Assembly (NCBI GenBank): GCA_028554645.1
Contig: JAQOOI010000046.1
Coordinates: forward strand, 1-64,000
Reading direction: 5' to 3'
Length of the DNA stretch: 64,000 bases
Origin: Omphalotus guepiniiformis
Lineage: Eukaryota > Basidiomycota > Agaricomycetes > Agaricales > Omphalotaceae
Under the pieces are notes generated by a model. That model saw only the letters and a list, made by a program, of their open reading frames with translations, was not told the origin of the DNA and searched no databases. Every line of letters begins with the position of its first letter. Position 1 is the first letter of the stretch. Below, in pieces: positions 55,501-64,000 of the stretch. A program made the translations under genes and the position numbers.

Positions 55501-58200
55501 TCGCATCCGACCTCGCATTGCGCAATACTATACTAGCCGAAACCTTATTCATTCAATAAACAGTAAACAGTAAACAGTAATTCAGTATTCAGTATACAAA
55601 AAAACCCATAAATACGATAAACCTTGTAACTCAACTCAACTCTGAATACATACCGCAACCTACCGCAACCCACACAGCAAAAATACCTATAATTGAAGAA
55701 GAACAGAACCAGAACAGAACAGAACCAGAACCAGAACCAGAACAGAATAGGAAGAGAAGGGAACAGCACGCGGTTTCGCGGTTTCACAGCAGACCCACCA
55801 CCAATACACGAATACACCCAACGTGGGTAATTTCGGTATCTTCGGAATTCTCCGTCTAATAACCGATACCGAAAGATGCCGTACAGCGTACAGTAATTCC
55901 CTCCCCTGTCTGAGGTCGTCTGAGGCTCCGGGCCGGGATAACGAAAAAACGAAGTTCGACTTGAACTTTGACCCGCCCCCTCCTCCCAGCTGGGCCAGGA
56001 CCCCACTGCCAGCCTCTTCGCGGCGTACGGAGTACAGTACATATAACTCGAAACTCGAAAGTGTCTCTCTTCTCCCTGAGTTGCGTGGATTTGTTCATAG
56101 TTAGTCAGACTCACTCCCCTAGGCCTTCTTCCCGCTTCATTGTTTTTAATTTAGGTAAGTACACTAAGGGTTCAAGGGATAACTTCAAACTTCCAGTACG
56201 GCCCTACAGGAATACAGGAATCATGACGAGATACGGGTGACTACGGTTTGAAGGGGGAGTGAGTCCTGAGTCGGTAGGATGATGTAGCCTAGATGATGTT
56301 CGGGATCCCGATCACTTAGTGAGTACTGATCAGTTGGTTAAAACTTAACTTAACTAAGGCTCACTTAGGTTACAATGACATATCTTTCCCTTGGCTCCAT
56401 GAAACCGCGCTAAGTGCAACGTTGTGTTTCGATTCCCGTCTCCCAGCCAGCCTAAAGACTCCGATATATGTCATTATGTCTTTTTCCCTTTGTTTTCTTT
56501 TCCTTTTCCCCTTGCTGGTACTATTGTCGAGACATCGGTTGGAGTTGGAGGTCATGAGCCTAAAGTACTCCTCCGTGATGAGTCCGTATCATACGGGTGG
56601 GTATGTGTATGTCACTAGGTACTTGGTAGGATAGGGTAGTAGAGCCTGAGTGTGAGTACTAGTGTATCATTCCGATTCATTTTGATTCATTCATTTACAT
56701 GAACAACGAGTCGAACTTGGAGCTGAGGGGCTCACCCTGCCCTGCCCTTCAACGTCTTCAACCTCGGACCCTGCCACAAGCCACAAGTTAAATTTGCCCG
56801 GGGCCCGCCGCGCGCCGCACTACAGTACATACAGCGAACCCTGACAAAACTCTCGGGCTGTCACTGAGCCACCAATATGTCATGATCATATTTCTCCGAG
56901 TCGGCGCGTCCCTGACCTGAAGTTGACTTCATAGTTCATCATATTAATTCATTGACCATGAGTGCGGGTATCTAGTACAACTAATTGCTAGCTAGTGCTA
57001 ATAATCACTTACTTACTCCTTACTTACTTACTTCACTGTTCACCGAAACGTCGGGCCCAAGCGCCCCTCCCCCTTTATATTATCCTTATATGTATGTATG
57101 TATGTATCTTTGATGCGTCAGGCATCAGGCATCAGGCGTCAACCTCATCCCGCTCCTATGTAACTTTTGTAAGGGCCAAGAGGCGCTACGGTACATATAT
57201 GAATTAAATTTCAGGTCTTATCATGTCAGGTCAGTCAGTGTCATTAACTAACTAACTAACTAACCCTACTATAGTACTAAGAGCTATAGTAAGTAAACTC
57301 GGAAACTCGGGGCAAAGTCGACGTCACTCTCTGAGTTTCGACCTCGAAAGGACTCCTGTGGTGTATGTAGTAGTTGCCAGTGGCTGAACTCAAGCCCAAG
57401 ACAATAAATCTCGGCCCCTCAAATTACTTACCTACCTACTTACCTACTTCCCAGGGAACCAAAAAGAACCGACCTGAAGTCTCCTAGTATGTAAGTGCAC
57501 AACAGCCATCAGGCCCCAGGAAGGGAGGGTACTTACATACAGTACCCGCGGACCCGGTCACTCAGCTTCGAATAAAACTCAGCACATAACTTACAAGTAA
57601 AAGTAAGTAAGGGATCGACTTCCAGTGCGGCGTCAGAATACAATGCAGTGTACACCATGTAAGTATGTAGTGCAATCGTATTGTATGTACTGTACCTTTT
57701 TTATACACTCGGTGATTCCACCAATCTTACACCCGACATCTAACCGACGCCGATTTATACGCACCGTGATTCACGACCCATGCGCTCCCATGCGGAGCGC
57801 GGAGCTCTTAAACAATGACAGTGAGAAACCTCTTGACGAAACGAACATCGCATGAGACGGAACAGTGAACACGCAGCAAGGGGGGGAATAACGGCTGTGA
57901 TCGGTGAGGTTTACATACCATACATAGCATAACAGGTCGGAGGTTCGGAGGGGTGCCTAGCTCCTGTTCTCTTTCTGTGGCCACCTCGTGCCATGCATCG
58001 AAGTAGGACCAAGGTAAGTGGTTAGTGTGATGGTTTAATGAAAGTATCTAGGTACTCCGTTTTGGTATAGATAGTAATTGGTATAGAAAGTGGTTCGCCA
58101 TGCTACGAAGTATGTATGTACGTATGTATGAACGAGTTGTACCTTTCTTTGCTTTGTCCCTCTTCTCTTGCGCGGACAGACACCTACCACGTTGCCCTCC
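55501..58200. repeat. microsatellite-rich intergenic region
   Basis: Short tandem repeats are scattered here: GTAAACA near 55562-55580, CAGAACAGAACCAGAACCAG (AGAACC-type) near 55707-55745, CTTACTTACTTACTT near 57016-57031, GTATGTATGTATGTATGTAT near 57090-57107, CTAACTAACTAACTAACTAAC near 57246-57264, TTACCTACCTACTTACCTAC near 57427-57447, and GTATGTATGTACGTATGTAT near 58111-58130. Open frames across them, including a 189-codon minus-strand one, are repeat-driven. No gene is supported. Confidence 0.6.
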
Positions 58201-58490
58201 ATGTCCTTGATACTATTGTATCGCTCCTACTGATAATCTATAAAAACACATTAGATGTCCAGAATAATAAGTACACGCGCTGGTGACAAGGTCAGAATAG
58301 GATGCCTCGATGTAAAAATAAGTGATGTAAAACCACATCCAAGACAGGAACTCATGTGTATGCAAGTATAATAGTCTGTGGTTAGATAAATAAATGTTCA
58401 CTGTAAAGCAAAAAAGGAGCGGACGCATAGAATTATGAATGCGAAAAACGTGTCCCACCATGACACAAATACCCAACACCAACCATTTCA

Positions 58491-61303
58491 TCACGGGGCA
58501 GTTGTGACCGTGGCAGCGGCGTCAGTGGCAGTAGTACCAGTAGCAGCAGCGCCAGCGCCAATGGCAGTAGTACCAGTAGCAGCGGCACCAGCGCCAATGG
58601 CAGTAGTAGCAGTAGCAGCACCAGTGGCAGTAGTACCAGTAGCAGCAGCTCCAGCGCCAGCGGCAGTAGTACCAGTGGCAGCGGCATCAGTAGCAGCAGC
58701 ACCACCTCCACACACAGACGCAGGAACGATCGCACTGACAGCATTCCAAGCATCGGGGTACGTGCACCCAGCAATCTGCGTCGCCGCACTCGTCGTATCC
58801 GACTGATCAAACCACCCATCCCCAGCGCTAACCCTCGTGGCACTAAGCGTAGGCGGGGGTAACGTCGCAACGCTCCCTGTAGGCGTATACGTGGGTAAAA
58901 ACGCCATGTCCGCTGCAGGAACACCAGAAATCTGCGCTGGAGGCCATTGCCCAAATGACGCGGTGGCAGTCGCGGCTATCGTACCTGCCCCAGCGCCACC
59001 CGTCTGCCAAGATTGGAACGTCCCGTTCCAGGGCGAGTCCACACCCAGCGCAGCACAAGCTCCGATGGCTTCCCTTGGGTCAGTGGGTATCCATCCGTTC
59101 TCTAGACCGAGCTGGTATGACCACAGAGGAGACTCGACGCGGTTGTTGGCGGTCGAATTGCCAATTTTCCACGTCCAGAAGAACCAGTTTTGGGTAGCGT
59201 CCATGCTAGCGAGCGCGAAAGCTTTGATACCGGCTTTCATCGTGTCGTTCCAATTCGAGGAGTCCTGGAAGAGAGAACAATCACCGCCGAAGCCGGGAGA
59301 GTTGCCTGGGCCTAGCAGGAAGAGACCGCAGTCGTTGTATCCGTTGCTGAACTCTCCAGCTATAGTCACTCCAAAACCGGATCGACTGTGAGATCGGACG
59401 AGTACATAATCAGCCACCATAGCAACAGAATATTAGAAAAGAGAAAACCTAGCGTTAATGGAAGGTCCCCAAGCAGAGCATGCTTGCTTGGGCCAGATAC
59501 CTCCAGCGTCTGCACCTGTACCGGTGGCAATAGGCGAATCGTTGGGTTGGCCATCAAACGCAAAGTAAGGATGGGTGTCTAATAGAATTCGGTCTGAACC
59601 AGGTAGGAAACCTGCCCACGAGCTAACTCCGGCAAAGCCATCATGTATAGATATAAATGGCCCTTTACCCTCACCAAAACCGGTGATTCCTCGTATCATG
59701 TTGTGTGCCTCGAGATAACTATTCAACAGTCAGCTCACATTCCCACGTGATACGCACAAACGCCCAAGCTTCTGAGATAAAGAAAAGACGGAGAACTCAC
59801 AAGGAAGTCAATTGGTCTCTCCCTATCGTCGATAGCAAAGCCTCATTGACGATTCCAAACATTGGCACTACATCAAGGAATTGCTCCTGCGTGATAAATT
59901 CGGTGATGATCCTGATATAGTCTAGTGCGCGCTGAGCGTTTGCAACACCCATAACACCATTGAGGAAGTTGACTTGGCCCAGTTTCCCAGAGTGGTTGTA
60001 CCCTGCGCGGCAGTTCAATCTGATGTAGTTGGAAAGGGGTTCATACCATCCACATACCATTTTGTGAGCCTGGTATTGTGTGCAAATCCAAATTGACACG
60101 CAAACCATATTTACGCGCCCACCCAAGTAAACGAAGGATATACCTAAACGCAAACATAACATGAGCTTTCGGTCCAGGCGATGAAGGCAAAATTGATCTC
60201 ACTTCCAACTAGTTCTCGCTAAAAAGGGTTCACCAGGCCAAGTTTCAATTGCCCAGTAGGGTATCGGAACTCGAATCCAGTTCAAGCCAGCACCGGCAAT
60301 CTCAGCGATATCTTGTTCGGTCTATGACATACATAAGAAATAGATTTCTCTCAACAGTGAGCGAGAAAACGAAAGCCACTGACAATGAAGGTGTTGTAAT
60401 GGTCTTCTAATTGATTCAGGCCACCACTGGCGGTATCAGCGGCCATTGCCTCGCTGAGCGTCCATTCATCGACAGCACTGGTGTACTTTTCGAAAAACGA
60501 AGGTGTGATGAACGGCTCGATGACGAAAAGCCCCCCGAGGTTGACCCTGTAAAAGACATATATACGTAAGGCGCGGTGCTTGAACGATGTTCGAGAACAG
60601 GAGCATATACCCATATATTCTGTCATTCGCCCAATCCCAGCTGGTGTTCAAGGGAGGCGTCCACGAATTTGGGCGTGCGTTGTTGTTGAAAGGGTCGTTA
60701 GGATCAGATACCCCTAAGAAAAAAGAGGCGTGAGTGCGAAAATAAGACGGAAGCGCAGGAAGAGAATGATAACACACAGAATCCTCCAAACTGATTGTGG
60801 TACGTGAAGCTGCCATTACTCGTAACAACAGTAGACCCATCTCCACCCGAGGTCGCGCCAGAAGGACTTTCTGGATTGCCTGAGCCACCGCCCACCGTCC
60901 CACTTCCAGCGCTTCCGCTTCCCACAGAGTCATTGTTCTTGTTCTGTTTTTTCGGTTTGACGACCTCGAAGTAAACAGGAACCACAACGACGACAACTAT
61001 TATCGCAAGGACCAAAGCAGCTACCAAAGCCAGTAAAATGGGCTTCTTCTTGCTTTTCGAGGTCGTTCGGGGTCGATCTTGAACCGTCTCATCCGCTTCC
61101 ATCTTCCCTGCTGCAGGCAATAAAGGTGAGGAGTTATTAGGCGTAGACGGCGCAGAGAATTGAGGTGTATCGGCAGTAGAATCCAAGTATGAAGCTCTTG
61201 GGCGGTCAAAGAACGCATCGTCTTCGCTGGGTAACATCGGTGCGCGTATGTCCGGGCCACCAACCGCACCCTGGTTCAAGAACGGATCCTGCCTAGACGC
61301 CAT
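58491..61303 (-). CDS. membrane-anchored GH5 exo-beta-1,3-glucanase
   Basis: Eight exons: 61303-60778, 60713-60611, 60546-60384, 60321-60203, 60143-60058, 60002-59801, 59718-59449 and 59385-58491, all in phase, giving 787 residues. Cytosolic N terminus with Pro/Ser/acidic stretches, a basic stop (SKSKKKP), one membrane helix (about residues 89-112, LALVAALVLAIIVVVVVVPV), then a Ser/Gly linker and a GH5 catalytic domain outside the membrane. Seen: VNLGGLFVIEPFI, GLNWIRVPIPYWAIE, acid/base Glu in MFGIVNEA, DTHPYFAFDG, nucleophile Glu in TIAGEFSNG, and NWFFWTWKIG. The family hydrolyses beta-1,3-glucan of the cell wall during wall remodelling. The C terminus (about 70 residues) is an Ala/Thr/Gly repeat. 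Long for the family because of both tails. Confidence 0.93.
58498..58710. repeat. short tandem repeat inside the GH5 3' end
   Basis: Units such as GCAGTAGTACCAGTAGCAGC repeat with variants and encode Ala/Thr/Gly runs (AAATGTTA-like) at the glucanase C terminus. Confidence 0.8.
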
Positions 61304-64000
61304 GTGTTGTCTACAAGGAGGAGAGTAGAGATGATGGTGGTAGGAAGGAAAGAAGGCAGGAAAGCCTTCCCGAGGGATGGGTGTGGCAGCGGGTCCAACG
61401 AATGCTCACGAGCGCAAGGGCTCGAGTCGCCGCCCGGCATCACATGGGAATTGTGGCTGTGTCAGAACATCCCTTCCCCGCACATCCTTTTGAATTTTAT
61501 TAATTCTTACGTTCTCTCGTCATTGCTCGTCGTTTTCGTTGATGAGGGCCACTTCCACTGCATGCAGCACTTAGTGTGAAGACCATAGCAATCGTCGGCC
61601 TCGCCTCTTGGAACTGTTATGACACGTCTCTGCTCGATAAAAATAGAAGGAAGTCAAATACTCCATGATGATTGATACATGATTTGATATTTCCGTCTCT
61701 TTTTGACACGATGTTTTGACACGATGGTTGGGGAATGCCATGAATAGTGCAGGAGTTGCGAAGCGTGAGCATAGTCTTCTCAAAACTGTTTGGTGATCTC
61801 TTTGAGGCTCACTATTCTCTTCACCTCCAGACTGCGGTGGAGCCACAAATTTTGCCATAACTCAAATCCTTCAACTCCACATGTGATAACATTGTTACGA
61901 AAGAGGCGAGATCTTTTCATTATGAATTTCACTTTTCGCCATTTCATTAACTGACCAACTATGTAGCCGTTCTGTAAGTAGTCATCAAACGCACGTAATC
62001 CAAATCATTGATCATTTATCTTTTTGCCTTTAGAATGAAGATGGATCCAATGCTTGCGCCGAGGATTTACAGTGAACATGGAGAGACATCAGCTCGACTC
62101 CTCGAATTCAATCATACATATCAACCATGATAACATATGTGACTCCCCAAAAGCTATGCACATTCGATCTCGCCGGATCAATGTAATCTCGGGGTACATG
62201 GAGGAGAAGGTGAAAACTTCGAACGCTCAACGAAATACAGGTGAACGCACTCCCATAGCTAGCATATAGGAGTGTCTCATCATATTCATATCTTCAGTGC
62301 TGTAAGATTGATTTGCGCAACCCGAAAACGAATTGCACTGGATAGCTACGATAGCTACACGGAGAGCCAAACAACCGGGCGAACTTGTAAGTGAACATCA
62401 TCTCGTTCTACACACAAGCAGACCACGGCACATCACACCAACCACAGTTGAACCAAGATGGACCGTAACGCCAAGCGATCCATGAACAATCGGATTTATC
62501 TACACTCTACTTACGGGCAATCACGAAGGGATGTGCAGGATCTTCTGGATTCCCTAATAGAAGCAAAGTGAATAATCGTGCTCCGAATTCACGTCCTTCT
62601 CCCGCTAGACAAAAGGCGCAAGATATAAGCAATTGAAATACTACTAGATTCGAACCACCTACCTGGCTAGAGCAGGCTGTGGTAAGTCCATACGTGCTAC
62701 CTATGGCCTCACTTGGTGCTGATGATCTTTCCGCCTACCTCTATCATTCTCGCTGTGCTTTTCAGTCTGATGCTTTCGTTGAACGTAAACGAGTCTCCTT
62801 TGTCGCTGACGGTGAGAAAGCTGGTACCGCCGTACCGGTACTCTTGGCCCCGACGGGGATCGGTGAGTCACCTACTTTCTCGAGTTTGAGGCCAACTCAT
62901 CATGACGATATCCAGGGGATGAGCAATGATTACAGTCATTAATGAGTAATAGGCCCAGCGTCTCCTGTATCTTATGAAGAAGGCATGTGGGCTCATCATA
63001 GCAATGAACATTGAATACTCGACATCTACATAGCTTCAGCGTCACCACCTGAACCCGACTATTAAGGGGGCTTTCCCGCGACTCCGCGACTCGGTCCTGA
63101 AATGATCTTGGACAATCGAAATTCAGAGTTGGACACAAACAATCAGATTTTCGTAGCCAGATTTGATTTGGATTCAGTGTGCGTGTTTGACTACTTTTTG
63201 AATACTGAATGTTATCGATTGTCTTAGCCTCTCCAAAGTACGTGGTTTGCTAACGCAGGAATTCACGCGCCTGCACCACATGCGCTATAGCCACTGGCAC
63301 TAGTACTGCAGAGCCCCATGAGAAGCAACTTTTTCTGGTGACATAAAGTAGCTGACAGTGGTCTTGGATAACATCAACTGGCGCTAGTTGGGACAGTCAA
63401 TGCTGGGTACGCTGAAGCGCTGAAGGGGCATCCGACCCTGAACTTGGAGGGAGGTCCACACACGAAGCTGTACCACTACATCAGAATTCGACGGCGTTAG
63501 GAGGTACAGTGGACCTCTGTATTTATCATTGACTCACAACCCCAACCCCGCGTCGGTGCAAGTAATGCACAGTATTAATGTCAGTGATGAAGTGTTCGGA
63601 GGTTCAACCACATAACTTTCCCTATGACATAGCTCCACAGACGTCGAGTGCTCGTCTTCAACGCCGATTTCTTGTACAGCCAATGGTGCTTGAGCTGATC
63701 TAGCGAGTCACATGAGTACGTATCTACGTACATACTTCACGGGAATTTCCGTGAAGAGGAATCAGCACATGTACACGGTCTTCATCAGACTACCGATAAC
63801 AGAGGATGTCGAATTACCAGAAACCCGGTCGAGGCGCGAACTCAAAAGATTCGCACTGATCAGTTTTGATCATCGACGGGCGTTTAGATAGCTGCAGCGT
63901 TGTTCCTGGCGCGGAGCGGAGCATTAGGCAAGTAAGTATAACGTCGAGGACGCTCGTGCGACGTCGTAGCGTGCACGTCGTTCTGACACTTTTGCTGTGA
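61304..64000. other. region without a supported gene
   Basis: About 2.7 kb. It begins with the glucanase promoter. A plus-strand frame at 62702-62942 (ASLGADDLSAYLYHSRCAFQ, then VSFVADGEKAGTAVPVLLAP) looks protein-like and may be an exon or relic of a gene I do not recognise. The rest, to the window end, shows only short frames. Confidence 0.35.

Noticed and set aside
55545..56114. 189-codon minus-strand ORF
   Set aside because: It is driven by AGAACC-type microsatellites (FWFWFW runs), with no family or splice support.

Overview
The window reads as nuclear DNA of a mushroom-forming basidiomycete (Agaricomycetes). Genes are split by many GT-AG introns, mostly 42 to 66 bp. Recognisable families include a LAG1-type ceramide synthase, a neutral ceramidase, a TEA/ATTS transcription factor, an AKR7-type reductase and a GH5 exo-beta-1,3-glucanase. 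Ty3/gypsy and copia elements are present. There is no bacterial or organellar signature. All gene models were read by eye from frame, splice signals and family resemblance; no search was run.

Left part (1-22.3 kb): few intact genes among relics. There is a broken coiled-coil gene (about 0.3-2.5 kb, minus), a decayed MON2 segment (3.6-5.3 kb), a small GIY-YIG (T5orf172-type) gene (7.26-7.74 kb), two unrecognised minus-strand genes (8.8-9.9 and 11.0-11.9 kb), a degenerate protein-kinase gene (12.3-13.6 kb) and a RING-finger gene (14.1-14.7 kb). A decayed neurofibromin/IRA RasGAP segment (16.6-18.2 kb) is joined to a decayed DOA10/SSM4 ubiquitin-ligase segment (18.3-19.2 kb). The MON2 and RasGAP relics keep introns, so they are DNA-level copies, and both lie directly downstream of the same dispersed repeat. 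A 0.1 kb repeat made of three small palindromes occurs three times.

Middle part (22.3-38.7 kb): a nest of retroelements. A minus-strand Ty3/gypsy element (LTR, gag, protease, RT/RNase H, truncated integrase) sits in a copia-type gag gene. Its pol is split by two insertions only 18 bp apart: a 1.84 kb TG...CA sequence that looks like a solo LTR, and a 6.5 kb LTR element of the same gypsy family. The inner element has no pol. Between a gag fragment and its 3' LTR it carries a complete-looking 8-exon gene in antisense (641 codons, Cys-rich motif), with its own TATA-like sequence. Its primer binding site matches the intron-containing tRNA-Lys(CTT) gene at 39.6 kb.

Right part (39.6-64 kb): a more ordinary gene-bearing region. 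It holds tRNA-Lys, an AKR7-type reductase (minus), ceramide synthase (plus), neutral ceramidase (plus), an unknown 190-residue protein (plus), a TEA/ATTS transcription factor (minus), a microsatellite-rich 4.9 kb stretch without clear genes, and a membrane-anchored GH5 glucanase (minus). Ceramide synthase makes ceramide and ceramidase hydrolyses it, so two opposing sphingolipid steps lie 2.5 kb apart. The last 2.7 kb shows no gene I can support.
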